Shown here: positions 1 through 13,429 of the stretch, piece by piece
Numbering within the stretch: the stretch's first letter is position 1
Layout: each line of letters begins with the position of its first letter
Assembly (NCBI RefSeq): GCF_001758225.1
Contig: NZ_MAST01000012.1
Span: 186,001 to 250,000, forward strand
DNA length: 64,000 nucleotides
Reading direction: 5' to 3'
DNA from: Humibacillus sp. DSM 29435
Lineage (GTDB): Bacteria > Actinomycetota > Actinomycetes > Actinomycetales > Dermatophilaceae
Made by a program: the position numbers and the translations under genes
Notes under the pieces: model-generated
What the model saw: the letters and a program-made list of their open reading frames with translations, nothing else
Databases searched by the model: none
What the model was told of the DNA's origin: nothing

Positions 1-113
1 ACCCGGGTCAGCACCTCACGGTGCCCGCGGTGGACACCGTCGAAGTTGCCGAGCGTGACGACCGTTGGGCTCAGGCCCGTCGGGACGTCGCCCATTCCAT
101 ACCACCGCTGCAC
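1..113 (-). CDS. ribF: Riboflavin kinase / FAD synthetase, N-terminal fragment (cut by window edge)
   Basis: Only the first ~37 codons are inside the window. The translation begins VQRWYGMGDVP and continues with the TVVTLGNFDGVHRGH segment, which is the nucleotidyl-transferase ATP-binding motif (GxFDGVHxGH) of RibF. RibF phosphorylates riboflavin to FMN and adenylylates FMN to FAD in the cytosol. I chose the GTG at 113 because the family usually starts just before this QRWxG motif; an in-frame GTG at 122 is possible, and neither has a clear ribosome binding site. The gene follows truB in the same direction with about 43 bases between, an order common in bacteria (rbfA-truB-ribF). The identity is secure from the motif; the start is not. 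Confidence 0.9.
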   Translation of the reverse strand, partial: MQRWYGMGDVPTGLSPTVVTLGNFDGVHRGHREVLTR

Positions 114-156
114 GGCGACCACTGTAGTGGCCGCGTCGGAGCCGTCGTACACGCGA

Positions 157-1140
157 TCAGCCGGATGCCGGGTGGGGCGCCTGCGACGCGCCTGTCGACG
201 CCGCCGTCGCGGGCTCGAAGACCACCCGGGCCCGGGCCATCGTCGCGGTCTCGTCGAGCACCGCGACGAGCCGGCCAGCGGGGTCGATGGCGGCCACCGC
301 ATCGCCGCACCCCGGCCTGCTCGCGATGCGCTGGCCGTGCCCGAGCCTGACGGCCTCCGCGCCGCTGATCTCGTGCACCTCCAGCTGAGCCCGGGCGGCG
401 TCGACCAGAGAGATGAGGGTCAGGCTGCCCACGCCCGCCTGCTCGACCCGCCCGCTCAGGTCGTCGAGGGGGCTCGCCGTGGCCAGGTCGAAGCGGCCGA
501 CGCGAGTGCGGCGCAGGGCAGTCAGATGACCGCCGACGCCGAGGCGCTCGCCGAGATCACGGGCCAGGGCCCGAACGTAGGTGCCGGACGAGACCGCCAC
601 CACGATGTCGAGGTCGAGGACGTCGACGGCTGCCCCATCGGGCATCTCGGCTACCGCCGGTCGTCGGGCCAGCACGTCGAACCGGCTGACGGTGACGGGT
701 CGGGCCGGGAGGTCGACCACGCCGCCCTTGCGCACCGTGGCGTAGCTGCGCTCACCGTTCACTTTGATGGCGCTGACCGAGCTCGGCACCTGCTGGATGT
801 CACCCGTCAAGGCGCTTACGGCATCCGTCAGCGCGGCCGAGGTCACCGCCGCGTCAGGGGCACCGCACGCGCTGGTGACCTCCCCCTCGGCGTCGTCGGT
901 CACGGTGGCCTGGCCGAGCCGGATGGTGGCGGTGTACTCCTTGTCGAGCCCCACCAGGAACGTGAGCAGCTTGGTGGCGCGGCCCACCCCGAGCACGAGC
1001 ACTCCGGTCGCCATCGGGTCGAGGGTTCCGGCGTGACCCACGCGCCGGGTTCCGCACAGTCGCCGGGCCCGGGCGACGACATCGTGGCTGGTCCAGCCGG
1101 CGGGCTTGTCGACCACGAGCAGCCCTGAGGCGTCGCTCAC
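157..1140 (-). CDS. truB: tRNA pseudouridine(55) synthase TruB
   Basis: TruB isomerises uridine 55 in the T-loop of most tRNAs to pseudouridine. The 327-residue protein has the family's N-terminal LLVVDKPAGWTSHDVV segment and the GHAGTLDPMATGVL motif, in which Asp41 is the catalytic aspartate. The later VNGERSYATVRKG segment also fits the family. The GTG start at 1140 overlaps the rbfA stop by 4 bases (GTGA), so the two are probably translationally coupled. The C-terminus ends in a short Ala/Ser/Thr-rich tail that is not expected to matter for catalysis. Identity is firm. Confidence 0.97.
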   Translation of the reverse strand: MSDASGLLVVDKPAGWTSHDVVARARRLCGTRRVGHAGTLDPMATGVLVLGVGRATKLLTFLVGLDKEYTATIRLGQATVTDDAEGEVTSACGAPDAAVTSAALTDAVSALTGDIQQVPSSVSAIKVNGERSYATVRKGGVVDLPARPVTVSRFDVLARRPAVAEMPDGAAVDVLDLDIVVAVSSGTYVRALARDLGERLGVGGHLTALRRTRVGRFDLATASPLDDLSGRVEQAGVGSLTLISLVDAARAQLEVHEISGAEAVRLGHGQRIASRPGCGDAVAAIDPAGRLVAVLDETATMARARVVFEPATAASTGASQAPHPASG

Positions 1141-1637
1141 CTGACCCCAGCGTCGGAGCCGGCGTCCTGGGCGTCCTCGGTGTCGTCGGTGTCGTCGGTG
1201 TCGTCGGTGTCGTCACGGTCGACGGGCTTCTTGTACGGGTCCGCGTCACCGGCGTGGCGCGCTCCGGCGGCCGCTCGCGCGAGCTCTTCGTCGCGAGCGC
1301 GGGTCTGGGTCACGAGGTCCTCGAGGTGGGCAGCACCCTCGGGCAGGGCGTCGGCGATGAACTCGATCGACGGCGTCAGGCGGATCCCGACTCCCTTGCC
1401 GACGGCCGACCTGATCCGACCGCGGTTGGCGTAGAGCACGGCGGCCGAGGCGGCGCGCTCCTCGTCAGACCCGAACACGGTGTAGAAGATCGAGGCGTGC
1501 TGGAGGTCGCCGGTGACGCGGGTGTCGGTGATCGTGACGAAGCCGAGCTGCTCGTCCTTGATCTGGTACTCGAGGTACTCCGCGACGATGACCTTGATGC
1601 GGTCTGCGACCTTGCGGGCGCGGGCTGGGTCTGCCAT
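1137..1637 (-). CDS. rbfA: 30S ribosome-binding factor RbfA
   Basis: RbfA is a small KH-fold protein that binds the 30S subunit and assists late 16S rRNA maturation and cold adaptation. The 166-residue product starts MADPARARKVADRIKVIVAE and contains the typical FVTITDTRVTGDLQHASIFY and RIRSAVGKGVGIRLTPSIEF segments. The ATG at 1637 is preceded by GAAGGAG at good spacing, which decides the start against longer in-frame possibilities. The C-terminal tail is acidic and repetitive (DDT units) and comes from a 9-base tandem repeat at 1177-1212, so tail length may vary between strains. It overlaps truB by 4 bases. Confidence 0.96.
   Translation of the reverse strand: MADPARARKVADRIKVIVAEYLEYQIKDEQLGFVTITDTRVTGDLQHASIFYTVFGSDEERAASAAVLYANRGRIRSAVGKGVGIRLTPSIEFIADALPEGAAHLEDLVTQTRARDEELARAAAGARHAGDADPYKKPVDRDDTDDTDDTDDTEDAQDAGSDAGVR
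1177..1212. repeat. 9-base tandem repeat (4 copies) inside rbfA
   Basis: The unit tcggtgtcg is repeated four times without mismatch. Read on the minus strand it encodes repeated Asp-Asp-Thr in the RbfA tail. Because the unit is a multiple of three, changes in copy number would keep the frame. Confidence 0.9.
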
Positions 1638-1715
1638 GGCTGGCTCCTTCTCTCCTCGTGACGGGCGGGTGTCTCCGCCGCCCTGACGGGCACGCACCAC
1701 CCTAACGAGGAAGGG

Positions 1716-2981
1716 TCAGAGCTTCACGATCGCCTTCTGCAGCTCGGTGGCCGCCAGGGTGATGAACGCTGCCGCGCAGAGCACCAGCACGACGTTCGAC
1801 CACGCGCGGTTTCGCCATTCGCGGGGGATGCGATCGGTGTTGAGCAGCCAGAGCAGGGTGATCGACAGGAACGGCATGAAGAACGCGCCGAGCACCCCGT
1901 AGGCCAGGATCAGGTAGATCGGCTGCCCGAGGAACATCATCACCATCGGTGGGAACGTGAGCCACAGGATGTAGGCCCGGTACCAACGTCCTCCGGCTCG
2001 GCGCTCTGGGTCATCCAGCGCCAGGCCCCGCACGTGACCGGCAAAGTCGGCGAACATCAGTGACACCCCGTTCCATACGCCGACGAGCGAGCTCATCGCC
2101 GCCGACCAGAAGCCGATGAGGAAGACCTTGCCGGCCCACACGCCGTACCGGTCGGTGAGCACGTTGCCGAGGTCGAGCAGGCCCTGGTCACCGGTCTTGA
2201 CGGCGATGCCGGCGGAGTAGAGCAGCTCGGCCCCGACGATGAGCGTGGCGACGACGAAGATGCCGGTGACGACGTAGGCGATGCGGTTGTCGATGCGCAT
2301 CAGGCGCATGTGCCGGGTGGTGGTCCAGCCCTTCTCGCGGATCCAGTAGCCGTAGGCCGCCAGGGTGATCGTGCCCCCGACCCCACCGGCGACCGACAGC
2401 ACGTTGACGAGCGAGCCGGTGGGGATGGTGGGCACCAGCCCCTTCACCAGCTCGGGCAGGTTGGGGGCGGTGAGCGCGGCCGCACCGACCATGCTGACGA
2501 ACATCAGACCGACGAGCGCAGCGCAGACCTTCTCGAACACCTCGTAGCGGCCCCACCAGACCAGGGCGAGACCGATCAGCCCGGAGAGGATGCCCCAAAC
2601 CGGCACCGACAGGACCGGGAAGAGCGTGTGCAGGGGGAGCCCCGTGCCGGCCATCGCCGCGGCGCCGTAGACGAACCCCCAGATGACGATGTAGGGCCCG
2701 AAATAGTAGGTGGTCCACCGGCCCAGGCTCGACCAGCCCTCGAAGATCGTGCGTCCCGTGGCGAGCGTGTAGCGGCCCACCCCCTCGACCAGCACCACCT
2801 TCATGACACAGCCCAGCACCACGCACCACAGGAGGGCGTAGCCGTACTTCTGGCCGGCGATCAGGGTGGCGACGAGGTCAGCCGCGCCTACCCCTGTGGC
2901 GGCCACGATCAGGCCGGGCCCGACGAGCCGCCACTTCTCGGTGCGTTCGCCGGTGTTCGGTGCAGCGGTCTCCGTGGCCAT
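1716..2981 (-). CDS. Divergent Nramp (SLC11)-family transporter
   Basis: The 421-residue protein has about eleven hydrophobic segments. It can be aligned to Nramp proteins through the N-terminal GPGLIVAATG ... AGQKYGYALLW segment. Classical Nramp proteins use proton-coupled uptake of Mn2+ or Fe2+. Here the TM1 metal-binding motif DPGN is replaced by GAAD (residues ~32-35), and the TM6 methionine-containing MPH motif aligns with TLA, so the usual metal ligands are absent. Transport of a transition metal is therefore doubtful. The ATG at 2981 has GAGGAGG just upstream. The gene sits alone between infB and rbfA, which are usually close neighbours, with a terminator-like hairpin on its infB side. 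The family assignment is good; the substrate is unknown. Confidence 0.8.
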   Translation of the reverse strand: MATETAAPNTGERTEKWRLVGPGLIVAATGVGAADLVATLIAGQKYGYALLWCVVLGCVMKVVLVEGVGRYTLATGRTIFEGWSSLGRWTTYYFGPYIVIWGFVYGAAAMAGTGLPLHTLFPVLSVPVWGILSGLIGLALVWWGRYEVFEKVCAALVGLMFVSMVGAAALTAPNLPELVKGLVPTIPTGSLVNVLSVAGGVGGTITLAAYGYWIREKGWTTTRHMRLMRIDNRIAYVVTGIFVVATLIVGAELLYSAGIAVKTGDQGLLDLGNVLTDRYGVWAGKVFLIGFWSAAMSSLVGVWNGVSLMFADFAGHVRGLALDDPERRAGGRWYRAYILWLTFPPMVMMFLGQPIYLILAYGVLGAFFMPFLSITLLWLLNTDRIPREWRNRAWSNVVLVLCAAAFITLAATELQKAIVKL

Positions 2982-3096
2982 GGCGCCTCCTCGTCGTGGT
3001 GCGGCCCACCGTAACGTCTGGACACGCCCCGGCAGGGTGGGAGCACCAGCCGATCGGGATGCCGCCCAGCCCGCCGTCACCGGGTCGGACATGGCA

Positions 3097-3126
3097 GCGG
3101 CGCCCCTCCCGAAGGAGGAGCGCCGC
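3097..3126 (-). terminator. Terminator-like hairpin downstream of infB
   Basis: Positions 3097-3109 pair with 3114-3126 in a 13-base stem with one mismatch and a CGAA tetraloop. It begins about 20 bases after the infB stop. There is no run of U after it on the minus strand, so it may act as a weak or factor-assisted terminator, or as a 3' end stabiliser. Confidence 0.6.
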
Positions 3127-3146
3127 CGTGTCACACAGAGCGAGGG

Positions 3147-6119
<2,973 letters not shown>

Positions 6120-6277
6120 ATCTCTCCTGTCTTGGTCCGGCCTGACAGGAGTGGCCGAACCGTCGTTAGTACTGGGGCTTGCTCATCGCTGAGGACTCAT
6201 CGGGTGCTCATAGCGTTTCAACCCGCCTTGTGGTTCGTTCTGATGATTGGTGCGCTGACCATGATGACCGTGCTGAT

Positions 6278-6301
6278 CGGGTCAGCGGCAAAGCCGACCC
6301 G
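6278..6301 (-). other. Small hairpin between ylxR and infB
   Basis: A CGGGTC/GACCCG stem with a three-base bulge, a GGC/GCC upper stem and an AAA loop lies about 10 bases after the ylxR stop. It may stabilise the ylxR 3' end or partly attenuate transcription into infB. The rest of the 6120-6311 spacer shows no open reading frame or clear promoter. Confidence 0.3.
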
Positions 6302-6311
6302 GGTAGTGCTG

Positions 6312-6638
6312 CTACGACGTGCTCTTCGCACTGCTGGGCGTGAGACCGAGGTGCTCGGCCACTGCGCTCAGATCAACTGCTGACCGGAGACGAAGTGCGC
6401 GCCCGAACGCCTTACGGCGAACCGCCTGCTCGAAGCACTCGGGCACCGTGTGCACCCAGGCGCCGCGACCCGGCATCCGGTGTCTCGGGTCGGGAACCAG
6501 AACGACCACACCCGCAGGGTGAGGCGGTACCGACTCCGTCGCCGCGACCACTCGCAGCAGGGCCGACCAGCTATCCGATCCTCGGCATCCCACACACGTG
6601 CGAGATGGCTCAGCTCGGAGTCCAGTCCGGTCGGCCAC
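6312..6638 (-). CDS. ylxR: YlxR-family (DUF448) RNA-binding protein
   Basis: YlxR proteins are small basic proteins encoded in the nusA-infB operon. In Firmicutes a member binds the RNase P RNA and nucleoid DNA. The 108-residue product has the family signature RTCVGCR near residue 13-19, the GRGAWVH segment in the middle and CFEQAVRRKAFGRALR towards the end. The start is GTG at 6638. It follows nusA by about 105 bases in the same direction, as in other actinobacteria. The C-terminal 20 residues are not conserved in the family. Confidence 0.92.
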   Translation of the reverse strand: MADRTGLRAEPSRTCVGCRGSDSWSALLRVVAATESVPPHPAGVVVLVPDPRHRMPGRGAWVHTVPECFEQAVRRKAFGRALRLRSAVDLSAVAEHLGLTPSSAKSTS

Positions 6639-6743
6639 GAACCAGTCTACCGCGTTGCGGCCGCGACCATAGCCACGGGTTCAGCGGCAGCGGTTCGGCT
6701 CCTGTTCGGCCCCTGTTCGGCCAAACACCGCACCCGCATTCAC

Positions 6744-7766
6744 TCAGGTGGTTTCGGGTGCTGGCGCCTCGATGTCGGGCCGGATGTCGATACGCCACCC
6801 GGTCAGCTTGGCGGCGAGGCGCGCGTTCTGCCCCTCCTTGCCGATGGCGAGGCTGAGCTGGTAGTCGGGCACGGTGACCCGGGCGGCCCGCGCCTTGGCG
6901 TCGACGATCTCGACCTTCTGAACGCGAGCCGGGGAGAGCGCCGCGGCAACGAACGACGCGGGGTCGTCGGAGTAGTCGACGATGTCGATCTTCTCGCCCT
7001 TCAGCTCGCTCATGACGGCGCGCACCCGTGAGCCCATGGGCCCGATGCACGCCCCCTTGGCGTTGACCCCCGGGACCCGCGAGTGCACGGCGATCTTCGT
7101 GCGGTGACCCGCCTCGCGGGCCAGCGCGGCGATCTCGACCGTTCCGTCGGCGATCTCGGGCACCTCGAACTTGAAGAGGGTGCGAACGAGGTTGGGGTGG
7201 GTGCGCGAGAGGCCGACCTGCGGCCCCTTGGCGCCGCGCTTCACGCTGACGACGAAGCAGCGCAGTCGCTCACCGTGGACGTAGCGCTCCCCCGGGATCT
7301 GCTCGGCCAGCGGCAGGATGCCCTCGACGCTGCCGAAGTCGACGAGCACGTTGCGGGGGTCTTGACTCTGCTGGATGATCCCCGAGATGACATCGCCCTC
7401 GCGGCCCTTGAAGTCGCCGAGCACGGCCTCGTCCTCGATGTCGCGCAGGCGCTGCACGATCACCTGACGGGCGGTGGATGCCGCGATGCGACCGAACCCC
7501 ACGGGGGTGTCGTCGAACTCGGGGCCGGGTTCTTCACGCTGCGGACGTTCGTCGTCTTCGCTGGGAGGCAGCAGCTCGCCCTCCTCACGGGCCCAGACGA
7601 CCACGTGGCCGGTCTTGCGGTCGAGCTCGACCCGGGCGAGGCGCTGGCTGCCGTCGGTGCGGTGGTACGCCACGAGCAGAGCCTGCTCGATCGCCGGAAT
7701 CAACACCTCCAGGCTGATGTCACGCTCACGCTCCAACGAGCGTAGTGCGGCCAGATCGATGTCCAT
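6744..7766 (-). CDS. nusA: Transcription termination/antitermination factor NusA
   Basis: NusA binds RNA polymerase and nascent RNA and modulates pausing, termination and antitermination. The 340-residue protein has the N-terminal polymerase-binding domain ([18 protein letters not shown]), an S1 domain around residues 120-190, and two KH domains. The KH loops are visible as IGPMGSR and [18 protein letters not shown]. The length is normal for actinobacteria, which lack the acidic C-terminal repeats of E. coli NusA. Its ATG shares one base with the rimP stop (TGATG), so translation is probably coupled. Confidence 0.97.
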   Translation of the reverse strand: MDIDLAALRSLERERDISLEVLIPAIEQALLVAYHRTDGSQRLARVELDRKTGHVVVWAREEGELLPPSEDDERPQREEPGPEFDDTPVGFGRIAASTARQVIVQRLRDIEDEAVLGDFKGREGDVISGIIQQSQDPRNVLVDFGSVEGILPLAEQIPGERYVHGERLRCFVVSVKRGAKGPQVGLSRTHPNLVRTLFKFEVPEIADGTVEIAALAREAGHRTKIAVHSRVPGVNAKGACIGPMGSRVRAVMSELKGEKIDIVDYSDDPASFVAAALSPARVQKVEIVDAKARAARVTVPDYQLSLAIGKEGQNARLAAKLTGWRIDIRPDIEAPAPETT

Positions 7767-8335
7767 CAGTTCTCCTCCTCGGGCTCGGACGAGGACTCGT
7801 CCGGCGCCAGGTCTGCGTTCTCCGTCGTCGGGGGCCGCGTGAACTCGACCTGCACGGTGCCGCGCTCGATCCGGTCGAGAGCGAGCTGCACGGTGCGCCC
7901 GGGGGTCTTCTTGGTCGGTGCCACCTCGATGGCGATGGTGTCGGCCCGCACGTCGACGAGGCGTCCGGTGTCATTGCCGTCGGCATGGACCACCTCGACG
8001 AGGCGGCCCACCTGCCGCCGGAAGTGGTCGTGAGTGGTGAGCGGGCGCCCGACACCGGGCGATGACACCTCCAGCACGTAGGGCGCCTCCCCCATCACGT
8101 CAGACGCGTCGAGGCCGTCGCCCACGGCACGCGTGGCATCGGCGACGGCGTCGAGGGAGAGCCCACCGACGGGACTGGTCGTGTCGGTCGTGTCGAGGCC
8201 ACTGATGTCGGGGTCGACCAGCACGCGCACGACACTGCGCTTGCCAGCCTGCGAGACAGTGACGTCTTCGACGACGAGCCCGAGAGGACCCAGAACCGGC
8301 TCGACGGCCAGCCTGATGTCATGAGGTGTGCTCAT
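7766..8335 (-). CDS. rimP: Ribosome maturation factor RimP
   Basis: RimP helps assemble the 30S subunit. The 189-residue protein has the N-terminal domain ([21 protein letters not shown]), the [14 protein letters not shown] motif typical of the family, and the C-terminal SH3-like part. The acidic tail (SSSEPEEEN) is an addition seen in many actinobacteria. AGGAGGGG precedes the ATG at 8335. A TAGAGT hexamer at 8442-8447 on the minus strand could be the -10 element of the rimP-nusA-ylxR operon, giving a leader of about 100 bases; this is a guess from position only. Confidence 0.95.
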   Translation of the reverse strand: MSTPHDIRLAVEPVLGPLGLVVEDVTVSQAGKRSVVRVLVDPDISGLDTTDTTSPVGGLSLDAVADATRAVGDGLDASDVMGEAPYVLEVSSPGVGRPLTTHDHFRRQVGRLVEVVHADGNDTGRLVDVRADTIAIEVAPTKKTPGRTVQLALDRIERGTVQVEFTRPPTTENADLAPDESSSEPEEEN

Positions 8336-8466
8336 CGCCCCTCCTGTCTTCTCGAATGTTGAGCGCTGCCCGCCTCGGGGCCCTGCCTGCGTCGAGGTGC
8401 ATCCTGGCGAACGACCCGACGCGGCGCGCTGCGTTGGACCACTCTAACGGGCGTCGTCGGCACGCG

Positions 8467-8486
8467 CGCACGGCTCGAGCCGTGCG
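8467..8486. repeat. 20-base perfect palindrome upstream of the ferritin-like gene
   Basis: The sequence CGCACGGCTCGAGCCGTGCG is a perfect inverted repeat with no spacer, ending 11 bases before the start codon at 8498. It could be an operator for a dimeric regulator or a hairpin in the mRNA leader that would limit ribosome access. It lies in the intergenic region between the divergent rimP and ferritin-like genes. Confidence 0.7.
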
Positions 8487-8497
8487 AGGATCGCGCC

Positions 8498-9508
8498 ATG
8501 AGTGCGCCACACCCACCCGCACTCGGCGACGACCACGAGCAAGAGCAAGAGCAAGAGCAAGACCACACTGCCCCGTCGGTCGACGGGGTGCCCCGACGGT
8601 CGCTGCTCCGGCTCGCCACTCGCGGCGTGGTCGCTGCGGGCCTGGCCGTCTCGGTGGCCGGTTCGCTCTCCGGGTGCGGGCTGCGTCTCGACCTGCCGCA
8701 GCCGGCGCCCCCGGCGCCGACGAGGAGGCCCGCTCCCGACGAGGCGCTGCTGGTGTCGGTGATCACTGACCTGTCCCAGATCGTGACGGCCGAGAAGGCG
8801 GTCGCGGCCGGCCTCTCCAGGGGCCCGACCGCCACCACCGTCTCGACCCTGCTGCGCCTGCACCGTGAACAGGTGACCGTACTGACCGGTCGGCTGACCA
8901 ACGACGGTGTACCGACGAGGCTGATCACCCCCTCGTCCTCCTCCAGACCGGCTCCACGATCGGCCGGCCAGCTGGCGGCCCGGCTCGACTCGCTCGGCGA
9001 CGCGGACTGGGCTGCGCTGGCCGGGGCGACCCCGTCCACCCGTGAGCTGCTGGCCTCCGCGTACAGCCTGCGGCTCTGTGGCGCGGCTCTGCTCGGTCGG
9101 GCGGTCGCGGCCCCGACTCCACCGAGCCCGGTGCGCGAGGCCCTGCTCGCTCGCACCCGACCGCTGGTCTACGCGTTCGAGGTCGTGGCCGCCCAGTCGG
9201 CGAAGAGCCAGCGAAGTCGAGCGGTGGCCACGTTGAGCGGGTTGAAGAACCTCGAGCACGAAGTGGCGGCGGACAGTGTCACCGCACCGACGGGATGGTC
9301 CCTGCCCTTCCCGGTCACCACCGCGCGCGCAGCGAGCCGGTTGGCCACGCACGTGATGTCGGCCGCGGTTGCCTCGCTCGTCGACGTGGCCGGCCCCAGC
9401 CCGACGGCGGCCTCGCTCCGCGACAGCGCCACGTGGAGCGCCCGGGTGCAGTCGCTCGCCGTCGACTGGTCGGTGCCCCTGACCCCCTTTCCCGGAACCG
9501 ACGAGTGA
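8498..9508 (+). CDS. Exported ferritin-like domain lipoprotein (DUF4439-like)
   Basis: The 336-residue protein has a twin-arginine-type signal (RRSLLRLATRGVVAAGLAVSVAG) followed by a lipobox (LSGC, Cys about residue 60). It is thus predicted to be a lipoprotein, possibly exported folded by Tat. The rest is Ala-rich and helical, and the C-terminal ~140 residues resemble the ferritin-like DUF4439 family; no clear di-iron motif is visible to me. Near the N-terminus a four-copy hexamer (gagcaa, 8537-8560) gives an EQEQEQEQ stretch before the signal. GAGGA lies at good spacing upstream of the ATG. The next gene starts 7 bases after the stop, so they form an operon. Function is unknown. Confidence 0.7.
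   Translation: MSAPHPPALGDDHEQEQEQEQDHTAPSVDGVPRRSLLRLATRGVVAAGLAVSVAGSLSGCGLRLDLPQPAPPAPTRRPAPDEALLVSVITDLSQIVTAEKAVAAGLSRGPTATTVSTLLRLHREQVTVLTGRLTNDGVPTRLITPSSSSRPAPRSAGQLAARLDSLGDADWAALAGATPSTRELLASAYSLRLCGAALLGRAVAAPTPPSPVREALLARTRPLVYAFEVVAAQSAKSQRSRAVATLSGLKNLEHEVAADSVTAPTGWSLPFPVTTARAASRLATHVMSAAVASLVDVAGPSPTAASLRDSATWSARVQSLAVDWSVPLTPFPGTDE
8537..8560 (+). repeat. Hexamer tandem repeat (4 copies) in the ferritin-like gene
   Basis: Four exact copies of gagcaa encode alternating Glu-Gln in the segment before the export signal. The unit keeps the frame. Confidence 0.9.
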
Positions 9509-9515
9509 GTAGCCA

Positions 9516-10472
9516 ATGAGTACCGACCGCTTCGACCTCGTTCCCGCGCACTTCGCCCACGAGGTCAGTGGCTACCCCGCAGCGACGGCCGACGGCGTGA
9601 CCGGCGAGCAGTGGGTGCTCGATCTGCCCGACCTGCTCACCGACCTGCTGACGGAGTGGCAGCTCGAGCCGATCGGTCGCAGCCTGAACGGCAGCTGCTC
9701 GGTCGTCGTGCCGGTGCGTCTGCTCGGCTCCGGCCGTGAGGCAGTCGGCGTGAGTGGTGAAGCCGTGCTCAAGGTGACCTGGCCTCACCCCGAGGCGGCG
9801 ACCGAGCATCTCGCCCTGGCGGCCTGGAACGGCCACGGGGCGGCCCGGCTGGTGCGAGCCGACCCGAGCCGTTGCGCGCTGCTGCTCGAACGGCTGCACG
9901 ACCGTGACCTGATGCGGCTGCCCATCGACGACGCATGTGCCGTGATCGGTGACCTGCTCTCGACGTTGCGCCGCCCTGCCCACCCGCGGATGCCGCTGCT
10001 CGACGACTACGCGAACCGTCAGGCCGTCGAGCTGCGGGCGGCGCCTCCGGTCATCCCTCGCCGCTATCTCGACCAGGCAGCCGCCCTGGCGCAGGAGCTG
10101 GTGGCCCGGCCGCCCACCGAGGCACGGCTGCTGCACACCGACCTGCACTACACGAACGTGCTGGGCGCGTACCGGGCGCCGTGGCTGGCCATCGACCCCA
10201 AGCCGATGGCGGGAGACGTGGCCTTCGAGGTGGCCCCCGCGTTGTGGAACCGCGCCGACGAGCTGGGCACGGGTTCGCAGATCCGGTGGTCGCTTCGTCG
10301 ACGCCTGGAGATCATCTGCGAACGAGCCGGCATCGACGAGGGCCGGGCGCGGGCCTGGACCATCGTGCGCGAGGCCGACAACGCTGTCGACGTCGCCGAT
10401 GACCGCGACGCCGGGTGGGCCCGCGACCGCATCAGTCTCGCGGTGATGATCATCAAGGCGATGAACGAGTAG
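9516..10472 (+). CDS. Kinase of the aminoglycoside/hydroxyurea phosphotransferase family (APH(6)-like)
   Basis: The 318-residue protein matches the family that includes streptomycin 6-kinase. It has a nucleotide-binding lobe with GEAVLKVTWP (Lys86), the catalytic loop LLHTDLHYTNVL with Asp209, and the metal-binding IDPKPMAGDVAFEVAP with Asp227. This arrangement is that of an active small-molecule kinase. The physiological substrate cannot be read from the sequence. Housekeeping members are common in actinobacteria, so an antibiotic-resistance role should not be assumed. The gene follows the ferritin-like lipoprotein gene by 7 bases. Confidence 0.8.
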   Translation: MSTDRFDLVPAHFAHEVSGYPAATADGVTGEQWVLDLPDLLTDLLTEWQLEPIGRSLNGSCSVVVPVRLLGSGREAVGVSGEAVLKVTWPHPEAATEHLALAAWNGHGAARLVRADPSRCALLLERLHDRDLMRLPIDDACAVIGDLLSTLRRPAHPRMPLLDDYANRQAVELRAAPPVIPRRYLDQAAALAQELVARPPTEARLLHTDLHYTNVLGAYRAPWLAIDPKPMAGDVAFEVAPALWNRADELGTGSQIRWSLRRRLEIICERAGIDEGRARAWTIVREADNAVDVADDRDAGWARDRISLAVMIIKAMNE

Positions 10473-10520
10473 ACGCCTCACCGCGTCGTCGGATGCCGGC
10501 CGTCACCTAGCGTGAGGGGC

Positions 10521-12500
<1,980 letters not shown>

Positions 12501-12554
12501 CTCCCGACCGGTGCACGTCGCCCTCGTTCCTGACCGACGATCGAACCCCGAGCG

Positions 12555-13385
12555 TCACGACGCGGGCGACGCCAGGATCTCGCCGTGGGGCACGGTGAAC
12601 CAGCCGTCGTCGCTACGCGACCACTCGACCCAGGCCCGCGAGATTGCCTGCAGCTCATCGGGTTCGGCCAAGCCCTTGGCGAGTGCGGTGCTGGCCAGGT
12701 CAGACTCCAGCACCCGCGCGGCCCAGCTCTGGCCCCACCACCGCCGGTCGGGCTCCGAGGCGTAGCACCAGATCGACGCCGACGGGCGGATGTCGCCCAG
12801 GCCGGCGTCGCGGGCCCAGGCCAGCAGGCGCCGACCGGCGTCCGGCTCTCCCCCGTTGGCGCGGGCGACGCGCTCGTACAGCTGGAGCCAGTCGTCGAGG
12901 CGCGGCAGCAGCGGGTACCACGCGAACGAGGCGTAGTCGGCGTCGCGAGCGGCCACGACGCCCTCCGGGCGGCACACCCGGGCCATCTCGCGCAGGGCAC
13001 CGACGGGGTCGGGCACGTGCTGCAGCACCTGGTGTGCGTGCACGACGTCGAAGCTGTCGTCGGCCTGACCGAGGGCGAGCACGTCACCGACCGCGAAGTC
13101 GACGTTCGAGACGCCGCGGCGTTCGGCCTCGGCGCGGGCGAGGTCGAGCCCGGCCTCGGTCGGCTCGAGAGCCAGCACCCTTCCGGGAGAAACGATCTCG
13201 GCGAGGTCGACAGTGATGGTGCCGGGGCCGCATCCCACATCGAGCACGCTCAGGCCGGGGTGCAGCATCGGCAACAGGTAGGCCGCTGAGTTGTTCGCAG
13301 TGCGCCAGCGATGAGACCGGAGCACCGACTCGTGGTGACCGTGGGTGTAGGCGGGACCAGCCGAGGGGTGATACTGCTGGTTCAC
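12555..13385 (-). CDS. Class I SAM-dependent methyltransferase
   Basis: The 276-residue protein has SAM motif I VLDVGCGPGTI (residues 47-57), an acidic residue at the end of strand 2 (ALEPTEAGL), motif II-like DDSFDVVHAHQVLQHV, and the following REMARVCRPEG. These place it in the Methyltransf_11/25 group, with small-molecule or quinone-type substrates. The substrate is unknown. The start is GTG at 13385; TAACGT at 13393-13398 lies 7 bases upstream, so the transcript is probably leaderless. Its 3' end faces DUF255 across 54 bases without a clear terminator. Confidence 0.85.
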   Translation of the reverse strand: MNQQYHPSAGPAYTHGHHESVLRSHRWRTANNSAAYLLPMLHPGLSVLDVGCGPGTITVDLAEIVSPGRVLALEPTEAGLDLARAEAERRGVSNVDFAVGDVLALGQADDSFDVVHAHQVLQHVPDPVGALREMARVCRPEGVVAARDADYASFAWYPLLPRLDDWLQLYERVARANGGEPDAGRRLLAWARDAGLGDIRPSASIWCYASEPDRRWWGQSWAARVLESDLASTALAKGLAEPDELQAISRAWVEWSRSDDGWFTVPHGEILASPAS

Positions 13386-13429
13386 GATGTGGACGTTACG
13401 CGGAGTGGCTGCTCCTCACAAGACCACCT

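Noticed and set aside
9516-10472. Antibiotic-resistance gene (streptomycin kinase)
   Set aside because: The fold and catalytic residues fit, but substrate cannot be inferred, and such kinases are common housekeeping genes in actinobacteria.
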